Source of the DNA: Streptococcus sp. X13SY08
GTDB taxonomy: Bacteria > Bacillota > Bacilli > Lactobacillales > Streptococcaceae
Length of the DNA: 64,000 nt
Assembly (NCBI RefSeq): GCF_001182825.2
Contig: NZ_LFYO02000002.1
Coordinates: 744,001-808,000, forward strand
Direction of reading: 5' to 3'
The notes under the pieces are model-generated. The model searched no databases, was not told the DNA's origin, and was given only the letters and a program-made list of their open reading frames with translations. Position 1 is the stretch's first letter. Each line of letters opens with the position of its first letter. The translations under genes were made by a program, and so were the position numbers. Below, piece after piece: positions 19,636 through 29,528 of the stretch.

Positions 19636-20721
19636 ATGTCAAAAATTCAAGCACTTATTAAACAATTAGAAAATCAACAAGTCTACGCTGCAGTCTTATC
19701 TGATCCTGTCACTATCAACTATCTAACAGGCTACTACGCAGATCCACATGAGCGTCACATGTACCTCTTTGTCTTTGCTGACAAAAATCCGCTACTTTTC
19801 TTACCTGCTCTTGATGTAGCACGAGCTGATGCAACTGTTGATTTTCCTGTCGTAGGCTACCAAGATTCTGAAAATCCATGGGAGAAAATTAAGGCTATCT
19901 TACCTAAGACGGATTTTCCAAGTGTGGCTGTAGAATTTGACAATCTCAATGTGACCAAATTCAAGGGTCTTGAATCCGTTTTTTCTGGTGAATTTGTCAA
20001 TTTGACACCAGTTATCCAACAGATGCGCCTCATCAAATCCACTGACGAAATCGAGAAAATGATGATTGCTGGTGACTTTGCAGACAAAGCTGTCCAAGTT
20101 GGGTTTGACAATATTTCACTTGATGTGACTGAGACCGATATTATCGCGCAGATTGAATTTGAAATGAAAAAACAAGGCATTTCAAAAATGAGCTTTGAAA
20201 CCATGGCCTTGACAGGTAATAACGCTGCGAATCCTCACGGAATTCCTGGAACAAACAAGATTGAAAATGATGCCCTCCTTCTCTTTGACTTGGGCGTAGA
20301 AACCTTAGGCTATACTTCCGACATGACACGGACAGTCGCTGTCGGTAAACCAGACCAATTCAAACAGGATATTTACAATATCGTTCTTGAAGCCCAATTG
20401 ACTGCTCAGGACTTTATCAAGCCGGGCGTAACAGCTAGTGAGGTTGATGGTGCCGCTCGTCGCGTCATTGAAAAAGCTGGCTACGGTGAATATTTCAGCC
20501 ACCGTTTGGGACATGGACTTGGTATGGATGTTCATGAATTCCCTTCTATCATGGATGGCAACGACATGATTATCCAAGAAGGCATGTGCTTCTCCGTTGA
20601 ACCAGGTATCTACATTCCAAATAAGGTCGGCGTTCGCATCGAAGATTGTGGACATGTCACCAAAACCGGCTTTGAAGTCTTTACCAAGACACCAAAAGAA
20701 TTGCTTTTCTTCGAGGCTTAA
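19636..20721 (+). CDS. pepQ: Xaa-Pro dipeptidase
   Basis: Cytoplasmic metallopeptidase of the M24 family that cleaves X-Pro dipeptides, 361 residues. N-terminal creatinase-like domain (1-130) and pita-bread catalytic domain with metal ligands in LLFDLGVETLGYTSDMTRT (two Asp), HRLGHGLGMDVHE (His), VEPGIY and VRIEDCG (Glu). AAAAAGGAG lies just upstream of 19636; an in-frame ATG at 19618 overlaps that ribosome site and is rejected. A possible promoter TTGCAT-16-TAGAAT stands at about 19566-19593. Confidence 0.93.
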   Translation: MSKIQALIKQLENQQVYAAVLSDPVTINYLTGYYADPHERHMYLFVFADKNPLLFLPALDVARADATVDFPVVGYQDSENPWEKIKAILPKTDFPSVAVEFDNLNVTKFKGLESVFSGEFVNLTPVIQQMRLIKSTDEIEKMMIAGDFADKAVQVGFDNISLDVTETDIIAQIEFEMKKQGISKMSFETMALTGNNAANPHGIPGTNKIENDALLLFDLGVETLGYTSDMTRTVAVGKPDQFKQDIYNIVLEAQLTAQDFIKPGVTASEVDGAARRVIEKAGYGEYFSHRLGHGLGMDVHEFPSIMDGNDMIIQEGMCFSVEPGIYIPNKVGVRIEDCGHVTKTGFEVFTKTPKELLFFEA

Positions 20722-20723
20722 TA

Positions 20724-20752
20724 CAGAAAAGGAGAGACTTTCTCCTTTTTTT
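20724..20752 (+). terminator. pepQ terminator
   Basis: AAAAGGAGA / TCTCCTTTT hairpin with loop GACTT or similar and a run of seven T, directly after the pepQ stop. Confidence 0.75.
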
Positions 20753-20766
20753 GTTACAATAAAATC
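20752..20766 (+). promoter_or_regulatory. Extended -10 promoter giving a leaderless message
   Basis: TTTGTTACAAT gives TG-n-TACAAT (hexamer 20755-20760). Only six bases (AAAATC) separate it from the ATG at 20767, so the usual +1 falls on the A of ATG. No Shine-Dalgarno and no convincing -35 are present; the preceding bases are the pepQ terminator. Confidence 0.6.
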
Positions 20767-21624
20767 ATGACGAGACTAGGATTTATGAGTGATTTGCACA
20801 TTGACAGTAATGATTTTGGACAAGATGAGTTTGAAACGCTAGTGCAAGTGCTACGCGACCAACAAATTGATCATTTACATATTGCTGGGGATATTTCCAA
20901 TGATTTCTCAGAGATTTCGCTCCCTTTTTTGGAAAAATTGCAGAGCTACACAGCTGTCTCCATCAATCTAGGCAATCATGATATGCTGAAAAGGACTGAA
21001 GAAGAGATTGAAAATTACGATTTTCAAGTTCAAACCTTTGGAAATACACATTTAGTCATTTTGGCAGGTTGGTACGACTATTCCTTTGCTCCTCAGATGA
21101 CTGTTGAACAGCATATTGCTAAGAAAAATCTCTATTGGTTTGACCGCAAATTGAACCGCCCCTTACCTGATCCAGACTTAACCAAACAAATCTTAAATAA
21201 ACCGGATGCTTTGCTAGCCAAACTAGACAGTGATACCATCGTAGCCATGCATTTTGTACCGCACAGTAACTTTCTCATTGACCATCCTTATTTTCAAGCC
21301 TTCAATGGCTTCCTAGGTAGTGGCAAGTTCCATCATCTCTTCGTCAAACATGGTGTAGCTCATGTTTATTTTGGACATTTACACCGTAGATATCCCGCTA
21401 CAACCGTTGATGGCGTAATTTACCATGCTCGTCCATTAGGCTACAGACGGGAGTGGCAGATGGTGTCGGACTTTTATGAGCATTTCTCCCAATTTTCGGA
21501 CTACAACACCTATCATCTGACCAAACACTACAGAGCTATCAAGGATGAACCGCTTTTTCAGACCTATGTAAAAAATCAGCTCTACAAAGAGTTAGCGGAT
21601 TGTCTAATGGTTTTAGAAATTTAA
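20767..21624 (+). CDS. Calcineurin-like metallophosphoesterase
   Basis: Predicted two-metal phosphoesterase, 285 residues. Metal motifs in order: DLHIDS (Asp/His, residues 10-15), GDIS, GNHD (about 75), a single H in MHFVPHS and GHLHRR (about 207). It has no signal peptide and acts in the cytoplasm. The substrate is not evident. It starts without a ribosome site directly behind an extended -10 element, suggesting a leaderless transcript. Confidence 0.85.
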   Translation: MTRLGFMSDLHIDSNDFGQDEFETLVQVLRDQQIDHLHIAGDISNDFSEISLPFLEKLQSYTAVSINLGNHDMLKRTEEEIENYDFQVQTFGNTHLVILAGWYDYSFAPQMTVEQHIAKKNLYWFDRKLNRPLPDPDLTKQILNKPDALLAKLDSDTIVAMHFVPHSNFLIDHPYFQAFNGFLGSGKFHHLFVKHGVAHVYFGHLHRRYPATTVDGVIYHARPLGYRREWQMVSDFYEHFSQFSDYNTYHLTKHYRAIKDEPLFQTYVKNQLYKELADCLMVLEI

Positions 21625-21626
21625 AA

Positions 21627-21656
21627 AAGGAGCTGGCAAAAGTCCTAGCCTCCTAT
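21627..21656 (+). terminator. Terminator after metallophosphoesterase
   Basis: AGGAGCTGG / CCTAGCCTCCT forms a slightly imperfect stem with an AAAAGT loop, followed by ATTTTTATTT. Confidence 0.6.
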
Positions 21657-21791
21657 TTTTATTTCATTTTAAGGACAAGATGAAGTGGTTAGATGTCATG
21701 AAATATACTGATCAATCCGTTTTTTCATGCCTATCCCATTGTTCGGGTACCGAAAAATCGAATGTCTACGAAATGCCCGATTGTTGTCCCG

Positions 21792-22427
21792 CTATCTTTG
21801 TTGTTCCACAAATTGAGCGCTGAAACCATTTTTTGTTTGATCCACTAAAATATGGGCTTGATTTAAGAAAGGCTGCAGATACATTTCATACTGCTGTCGT
21901 CTGATGGCATGAGTTTCTTTGACAAAGGTCAAATCACGACCACGATCAAGAATATCTCGTCCCAATCGCCGTTCTAATTCTGTCTCACTATCTGTAAAGC
22001 AAGCGATGGACAAGTCAAACATATCAGGTTTTAGAAAGGCTGTAGACATGCCCTCCACAATGAGAAGAGGCTTGTCACCCCTCAATAGCTGACTAGGTGC
22101 CCAAGGCCCTTCAATGGTCATCACGTCCATTCCCAGTTGCAACATTCTAATATCCCGTGCCAGACTATTGAGTTCATGAGCAGCCGGTAAAGATGCAGTC
22201 ACCTTTTGACTTGGAAAATCCTTTGGCACAACCAGACTTCTACTATCATTTTTGAGAATATAAGGATCTGTTTCCAGTAAATTAACTGTCTCAGCAGGAC
22301 GCAGGTTACAAATTTCCTGTGCTAGAGTTGATTTCCCCGAAGCACCATGACCAAAAATTCGAATAGTATGAGCTTGACCATCGGTCAGATAGGCTTTTAG
22401 TCACGTCAATAAATCTTTTTTCTTCAT
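21792..22427 (-). pseudogene. Uridine-kinase-like P-loop kinase, early nonsense codon
   Basis: One frame of 212 codons with TGA at codon 9 (22401-22403, MKKKDLLT-stop-LKAYL). After it the protein is otherwise whole: P-loop GHGASGKST near residue 29, acidic LIVEGMSTAF, and FTDSETELERRLGRDILDRGRD typical of uridine kinase/phosphoribulokinase-like enzymes. The nearest usable start below the stop is a GTG well past the P-loop, so a working kinase is unlikely without readthrough or reversion. Confidence 0.75.
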
Positions 22428-22468
22428 TGTTTCTCCGTTTTCAAGGCATATTTAACCGATTGCAACTG

Positions 22469-22884
22469 CTAGTCCATATAATCAATGGTTTCATGACCTA
22501 AAAATTGAGCGCCTAGCCTCTCAATTAAATTTCTGCAGGACACATTTTCTTGGTCAGTGGCCACAAGAACCTCCTCAATTTCTCTATTGCAATCATATAG
22601 CCAATGTGTCCTAACTTGAGACAATCTGGATGATCCATTTCCCAAAAACAAGTGACAAATCCTGCTATTTCCCCATCGATAAAGGCAAAATAACGTGTAT
22701 AGGTTGACCAAGATTGCAAGCCCCGACGAATCTCGGAAGATTCACTGTCAGAAACAAACTTGAGAAAACCCTCAACCGCCCACCATTCCACAAAAGGATT
22801 GGTTTTCTTGTCTTCCAACATATCCCGTTCAAAACGGTAATAGGCCGCTTGGTCTGATAATTGAATTTTTCGAATCTCCATCAT
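22469..22884 (-). pseudogene. GNAT acetyltransferase with internal deletion
   Basis: The N-terminal frame holds a GNAT beginning (MEIRKIQLSDQAAYYRFE) through FIDGEIAGFVTCFW to LGHIGYMI, then falls out of frame. Another frame resumes with EIEEVLVATDQENVSCRN and ends IDYMD. The acetyl-CoA loop (R/Q-x-x-G-x-G/A) and the following helix, about 20 residues, are missing at the joint near 22595. The frame offset fits a deletion of length 1 mod 3. The exact start (22881 or 22884) is unclear. Confidence 0.75.
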
Positions 22885-22983
22885 ATACCTCACTTGACTT
22901 CCTTTTGCCAGTTTTCATCATCGAATCGCTAAAAAATTCCTTCAGTTAGTCATGTTGAAACTCTTTTTCCCATTATAACACAT

Positions 22984-23010
22984 AAAAAAGACTGAGTTTA
23001 TCAGTCTTTT
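22984..23010. terminator. Bidirectional terminator
   Basis: AAGACTGA / TCAGTCTT hairpin with loop GTTTA, flanked by A6 and T4, downstream of the broken tgt. Confidence 0.75.
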
Positions 23011-23020
23011 CTATTCTAGC

Positions 23021-23972
<952 letters not shown>

Positions 23973-24131
23973 TCAGCCTTACCAGAATGCAGTCTGGCAG
24001 GTATGTAACCTTATCCAGTCTAACAAAAAAAGCCTAGCTTGTCATCCTTTATTGTGATAGAATATATAAAATAAGACTTTTCACTGACCGGACAGATATG
24101 AACTCTGTGGTCTAGCTAACAAGGAGATTCT

Positions 24132-25016
24132 ATGTTTTCATTAAGCGAAATTCGAGCAAAAGCTCGTCAAACTGTTGAATCCACACCTGGAATTTATACA
24201 CTTGCCATTATTCCTGTGGTACTATCCGTTCTCATTCAAATTTTTTCGTTTGTCCAACGCAATAATCAATTTAATAGCGCCAGCCTTTATGGTTCGGAAT
24301 TCATCCCACGCTCCCTTTTCGGATCTTTTGCCTTTCCCGTCCTCTGTGGTATTCTGGCAGCTCTTCTGATGCTTTCTGTAACTCAAACGATTTTCTTCGT
24401 TATCCGTCATAAAAAAGAAACAACTTCTTTCAAAGATGCCTTAGCTATTTTCAATCATCCATACTTTGGTAAAATCTTTGCAACCTTTATTGTCAAACAA
24501 TTGCTGCTCCTTCTTTGGGGAATTCTTTTGGTAATTGGTTTGTTCCTCCTTCTTATGTCCATATTGGTTCCAATTAGTTTCATCATCACGCAAGGAGTAA
24601 CGGATACAGGTCAACTTCCCGATGAAATTTTAGGTGTGATTAGCATCTTCTTTATTCTTGGCTTAATTCTATTTATCGGTGGTATCGCACTCTACTATCC
24701 ACAATATTATGCCTACTACCAAGTTGAACCTATTTTGTTTGAACAACTAGAAGAAAGTCGCTACGCTGGACCAATGGCTATTATTAAAGAAAGCCGTCGT
24801 GTCATGAAGGGTTACAAATGGAAAGGATTCGTCCTTGATTTAACGTTCATCGGCTGGTTTATTCTGGTCGGCATTTCCTTTGGACTAGTTGGGATCTATG
24901 TTCATCCATACTACCAAGCGACTCGCATTCATTTCTATGATGCCATCTCAAAAGATCGTGCTTACAAAGAAGCTCTTATGATGGGTAAAATCAATCCATT
25001 CGAACAGACTGTATAA
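24132..25016 (+). CDS. DUF975-family integral membrane protein
   Basis: 294 residues with six hydrophobic segments (about 22-40, 72-92, 118-148, 172-190, 235-258 and a weak one) and the family-typical N-terminus MFSLSEIRAKAR. A ribosome site AAGGAG precedes the ATG. It is divergent from tgt and ends at a bidirectional terminator shared with polA. The function of DUF975 proteins is not established. The gene is intact between two broken ones. Confidence 0.8.
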   Translation: MFSLSEIRAKARQTVESTPGIYTLAIIPVVLSVLIQIFSFVQRNNQFNSASLYGSEFIPRSLFGSFAFPVLCGILAALLMLSVTQTIFFVIRHKKETTSFKDALAIFNHPYFGKIFATFIVKQLLLLLWGILLVIGLFLLLMSILVPISFIITQGVTDTGQLPDEILGVISIFFILGLILFIGGIALYYPQYYAYYQVEPILFEQLEESRYAGPMAIIKESRRVMKGYKWKGFVLDLTFIGWFILVGISFGLVGIYVHPYYQATRIHFYDAISKDRAYKEALMMGKINPFEQTV

Positions 25017-25020
25017 AATA

Positions 25021-25050
25021 AAAAAATCTGGAATAATCCAGATTTTTTTA
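25021..25050. terminator. Bidirectional terminator between DUF975 gene and polA
   Basis: AAAAATCTGGA / TCCAGATTTTT with loop ATAA, symmetric A and T runs, overlapping the polA stop. Confidence 0.8.
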
Positions 25051-27504
25051 TTTAGCTTCATACCAAGTTTGGCCTGCATTTTCATCCGCTAAAAGTGGAA
25101 CAGATAATGTGATGGCAGTTTCCATTGTCTCTTTGACGAGTTTGCGGACAGCTGTTAGCTCACTCTTTGGTACTTCAAGGACAATTTCATCATGAACTTG
25201 CAAAAGCATCTTGGTTTTGAAATCTCCCTCTACCAGCGCCTCATCCAAATTAATCATGGCCACTTTCAAGATATCTGCTGCACTTCCTTGAATTGGAGAA
25301 TTGATGGCCGTACGCTCTGCAAAATTACGAATATTGAAATTGCGTGAATTAATTTCTGGTAAGGCACGACGGCGATGGTAAATTGTTTCCACATATCCCT
25401 TATCACGCGCCTCGCGTACGATGGTTTCCATATAATTCTTAATACCAGGGAAACGTTCAAAATAGGTGTCAATATACTGCTTAGCAGCCTTTCGTGTAAT
25501 CCCCAAGTTGTTAGATAAACCAAAGTCAGAAATCCCATAAACCACACCAAAGTTAACAGCTTTTGCATTTCGACGATCATTTGGCGTCACATCTTCTGCT
25601 TTTTCAATCCCAAAAACACGCATAGCTGTCGCGGTGTGGATATCCTCCCCATGTTCAAATGCCGCAATCAAATGCTCATCTTGTGAAATATGGGCTAACA
25701 CACGCAACTCAATTTGTGAGTAATCCGATGCAAGAAAGACACTGTCACTTTCTTCTGGTACAAATGCCTTACGAATCAAACGGCCTTGTTCCAAGCGAAC
25801 GGGTATATTTTGCAAGTTAGGATCTGTTGACGATAGACGTCCCGTTTGCGTTAAATCCTGAACATAACGTGTATGAACTTTTCCATCTTCCATAATAGCG
25901 TCCTGCAAACCGACGACATAGGTTGATTGCAACTTACTAATCTGACGGAACTCTAAGATTTTAGATACGATTGTAGCAATGGGTGCTAAACGTTCCAATA
26001 CATCCACCGCTGTTGAGTAACCCGTCTTCGTTTTCTTGGTATACTCAAGTGGCAATCCCATCTCTTCAAAAAGAATGGTCCCCAATTGTTTAGGTGAATT
26101 GATATTGAATTCTTGTCCAGCAAGGTGATAGCTTCGACCTTAATTCCGGCAATTTCCATCTTAGCCAAAACATTTGCCAAGGGAATTTCCATGTCCATCA
26201 AAAGGTTTAATTGTTGGTGCTCAAGCAATTGTTCCCGCATCGCTTCTTCTGTCTCCACCAATACGCGCACCTTACGTGCCAAGTGTAGAAAGAAGATACT
26301 TCGCGAGTCGGCTGTCAAAGGCTGCGCGTCCAATCTCAATGCCCTGACGATGTAAGAGAACTTTGGTACGCTTGATATCATAGATTTTTAGTGCTGTCGC
26401 TTGTAAAAATTCTTGCAAGCTAGCTTGACTCAAAACCGAAGGACTTGCAACATAAATCTGTTTCTCATTTCCCCAAGCCAAGCCAACTAAGTCTTCCCGA
26501 TGGTAGTTTTCCCCTAACATTTCAAAATAGAAAAAGTCATTTGCATCCAACATATCAGCAGTCACTTGATCAACGACCGTGAAATCTACTGCCTTATGTG
26601 AGGCAGTTTCATTGGAAGCCGCTGAACCTAGCTGAGAGCGCAATTGTTTGAAGCCCATCTCATCATAGAAAGTGGCAAGCTCTTCCACAATCGGTCCCTT
26701 GTAGATTGTATCATCCAAACCAATTTCAATCGGAGCTTGTGTGTTGATGGTAGCGAGTTCTTTAGATAAGAAAGCCTGTTCTTTATCATTGATGAGATTT
26801 TCTTTCATCTTAGACGCCTTAAATTCGTCAATATGTTGATAAATACCTTCAATACTGCCATATTCTTGGAGTAATTTTAGCCCCGTTTTCTCTCCAATTT
26901 TTGTCACACCAGGAATATTATCGGATTTATCACCCATGAGTGCTTTAAGATCAATAAATTGCTGTGGCGTAATCCCCATTTTTTCCATGAGATAGGCTAG
27001 AGTGAATTCTTCAAACTCAGCAACCCCTTTTTTGGAAATTTCCACGATAGTGTTATCGTCGGTTAGCTGAATCAAATCCTTATCACCACTAACAATGACT
27101 ACATCATAAGGCACATTTGTTCGCTCTGCCATTTTATCCAAGGTGCCAATAATATCATCCGCTTCATAATCTACTAAATCATAGTAGCGAATCCCCATCG
27201 CGTCTAACATTTGACGAATAAAGGGCAGTTGCTCGCGAAATTCCTGCGGTGTTTTGGCACGTCCCGCCTTATAATCCGCAAACATCTTGGTCCGGAAAGT
27301 TGTTTTTCCTGCATCAAAAGCAATCAAAACATGGGTCGGTTGCACGCGCTCTAAAAGATGAGCCAACATCAGATGAAATCCATAAATAGCATTTGTATGG
27401 AGACCCGTTGGACTCTTAAAGCGATCAATTTGGTTATAAAGCGCAAAAAAGGCGCGGAAGGCTACTGAAGAGCCGTCAATCAATAATAATCTGTTTTTAT
27501 TCAT
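25048..27504 (-). pseudogene. polA: DNA polymerase I split by two internal deletions
   Basis: Three frames make up one polA. Frame 1 (26272-27504, 410 residues) holds the whole 5'-nuclease domain (IDGSSVAFRAFFAL, SGDKDLIQLT, GDKSDNIPGV) and the start of the vestigial 3'-exonuclease domain, ending YLLSTLGT. Frame 2 resumes at HLARKVRVLVET, about 40 residues later. Frame 3, after another loss of about 21 residues, runs from LAGQEFNINSPKQLG through the polymerase motifs A (SDYSQIELRVLAH), B (RRNAKAVNFGVVYG) and C (LLQVHDEIVLE) to the end. The nuclease can still be made; the polymerase domain would need its own start. Confidence 0.92.
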
Positions 27505-27562
27505 AGGTCTATTATACCACAGCTGGGGCAGTAATCCGTATCAAGGCAAATCTATAAGCACA

Positions 27563-27592
27563 AAAATCACGGTTTTTCCCGTGGTTTTTATT
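27563..27592 (-). terminator. Terminator upstream of polA
   Basis: On the minus strand CCACGGGAAAAACCGTG then ATTTTTG; it ends the small gene at 27602-27790 before polA. Confidence 0.6.
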
Positions 27593-27601
27593 ATGTGACT
27601 T

Positions 27602-27790
27602 TTAGCAAATTGGATATTTTTTAAACTGTTCTTTCTGTTGTTTTGCTCGTTTGATGTAGCGAAAACGCATAATAATATAAACGACAAGAACTGGTAGTGG
27701 GATACCAAGCAAAAATACTGTCATATATATCAAAAACACGAGCGTTGCCCCGCGATAATACCAAGGGACTTTGATGTTGGATAGTACCAT
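27602..27790 (-). CDS. Small membrane protein, unknown function
   Basis: 62 residues with one long hydrophobic region (about 13-42, possibly two helices) and a basic tail (RYIKRAKQQKEQFKKY). A ribosome site (AAAAAGGAAG) is a few bases upstream and a terminator follows. No family recognised. Confidence 0.5.
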   Translation of the reverse strand: MVLSNIKVPWYYRGATLVFLIYMTVFLLGIPLPVLVVYIIMRFRYIKRAKQQKEQFKKYPIC

Positions 27791-28182
27791 TTCCGAGTCT
27801 TCCTTTTTATTATAATTCTTTAAAAATTAAGAATCAATCATAATATAGAAAAAATAGCAACTCATATCAGGGAGCAACTTCGAAATTGCTGGTAATACAA
27901 AACCTTTAAGAAGGCACACGGTCAGGTCACAAAGGGAGCTACTAGCGTTACTAAAGAAATAAGATAAATCGATAGAACGCTAAGAATTGAGTCAAACAAT
28001 ATTATCTTGTTCATTCAAAAGTAAAAACCACTTTGGAAATAGGTCAATATCGCAAATGAACAGTTTAAAAAGGATGGAATTGGATCTGACCACTACCGTA
28101 CTATTCCAACATGAGATTGAAAAAACATTATCTTTTTGATTATGAATAAAAGCTAGCAATGTAAAACTTTTATAAGAAAATG
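27791..28182. other. Gap without recognisable gene
   Basis: About 390 bases of AT-rich sequence. A 64-codon minus-strand frame here (27992-28186) has no ribosome site and no known domain. No repeat, transposase remnant or RNA could be identified with confidence. Confidence 0.5.
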
Positions 28183-28805
28183 TCAAGCTTCCATTGGGAA
28201 GAAATGACCGATTACGCGTCCTACTACCTTTGGTTCATCGCTAAAAGGAGCAAACATATCCTTATACTCTTTGTTGATAGAGACGAGGCGAATGCCATTT
28301 TTTTCTCTGAAAACTTTCTTTATATAGGTCTCATCATTCCAGACAACCGCATAAACTGCCCCTTCATAGTCGTACCCTGTCTCACGAATCAAGGCCACTT
28401 CTCCCGACTCGTAATGTGGTGACATGGAATCTCCTCGAATCCACGTGGCAACGTCATAATCATACAATTTATCCGAGTAAACCGTCCTTGATTCAAACTC
28501 GTTTCCAAGCGCTTGCCCTCGTCCAGCAGATAGACGAATATCATCGAGAATTTTGTATCGGAAGACTGTTGATTTGTAGCATTTAAAGAGCGATAACTGC
28601 TGGTCAAATCATAAAATTCGTCAAAATAGTCTCTTTCTACGAGAAAAGTCTGCTCTAATTTCGACAAATGATGAGCATTTGGGACAGTCATTCCCGACTC
28701 CCATTTTGAGATGGTGACTTTACCAACACCAATTAATTTTCCGAGATTTTCTTGTGTCAAACCATTTTCTAGTCGAATGGTTTTTAGTCGATTTCCAAAA
28801 AACAT
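28183..28805 (-). pseudogene. XRE-family regulator with S24 peptidase domain, broken in the linker
   Basis: N-terminal helix-turn-helix (FFGNRLKTIRLENGLTQENL) with ribosome site GGAG before ATG 28805; the frame runs to LNATNQQ, then shifts. The other frame gives YKILDDIRLSAGRGQALGNE and an S24 LexA-like domain: GDSMSPHYESGE (catalytic Ser), AVVWNDETYIKKVF (catalytic Lys). The joint near 28566 lost part of the linker, with frame offset 1 mod 3. The family senses SOS or stress by self-cleavage. Here the DNA-binding and peptidase halves can no longer be made as one protein. Confidence 0.85.
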
Positions 28806-28885
28806 AAGCACTCCAAATAAATGTTTCTTTATAAAGCAACTATATTTTATCAAAAATTTGAGGATAGTCAAGACATAATGTAAAA

Positions 28886-28920
28886 AATAAAAAGAGGTTG
28901 GACAAAAGCCCAACCTCGCT
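28886..28920. terminator. Inverted repeat of streptococcal gtgggacaaaagcccac type
   Basis: GAGGTTGG / CCCAACCTC with loop ACAAAAG, flanked by A-rich and T-rich runs. It lies between the broken regulator and the PAP2 gene in a 250-base gap with no gene. Confidence 0.55.
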
Positions 28921-29056
28921 TCACTTTTTTAGTAGTAGATATCCAACCCACAGTCAATTAGGGAAGTGCACATCCCTTTCGTTACAATGTATAGAGACCT
29001 CATTACTGTAGCAAAATCTCATTTCATGGCGATTTACCGATTTTTGTCCCGCTCTC

Positions 29057-29527
29057 TTAAAAACAAAACAATAGGCTTCCTAATATCATTCCGATGATAA
29101 AACCAAGTAGCACATCCTTAGGAAAATGCACCCCCACCAGCACACGAGTTACTGCTAATAAGATTGAACAGAGCAAGAAAACACCGCCAACTAGCGGATA
29201 CAGACGTAAGATACACATGCTAATCATGGTCGCTGAAAACACATGGCGACTGGGCATAGATTGACCTTTCGTATCTTTTGAAATCAAGGGTTCAATAGCA
29301 TAAATTTCATAGGGGCGGGGAGCATTGAGAGTTTTTCGTACCCAACTCAGTCCTAGAAAACTAACTCCTGGAATGAGGATAAAAGGTCCCACATTTTGGA
29401 CAATGTGATGCGGTTCTCGCAGAGCCAAATAGAGCAACAGGCAGGGATAAAGAAGATACATAAAACGCGTTATATTTTGATTTAAGAACAAGACGAGTTG
29501 CAATAAAATATTATAGCATACATACAC
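29057..29527 (-). CDS. PAP2-family membrane phosphatase
   Basis: 156 residues, five hydrophobic segments. PAP2 signatures: RKTLNAPRP (Rx6RP in place of Kx6RP), PSRH, and TRVLVGVHFPKD (SRx5Hx3D type). Substrates of the family are lipid phosphates such as undecaprenyl pyrophosphate or phosphatidate. It is shorter at the N-terminus than many relatives, and its ATG lies immediately after the stop of the broken ABC exporter gene, so N-terminal loss is possible. Catalytic motifs are complete. Confidence 0.75.
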   Translation of the reverse strand: MYVCYNILLQLVLFLNQNITRFMYLLYPCLLLYLALREPHHIVQNVGPFILIPGVSFLGLSWVRKTLNAPRPYEIYAIEPLISKDTKGQSMPSRHVFSATMISMCILRLYPLVGGVFLLCSILLAVTRVLVGVHFPKDVLLGFIIGMILGSLLFCF

Positions 29528-29528
29528 C

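Noticed and set aside
27992..28186. Minus-strand 64-codon ORF in the gap after the S24 pseudogene
   Set aside because: No ribosome site, no domain, composition like intergenic DNA.
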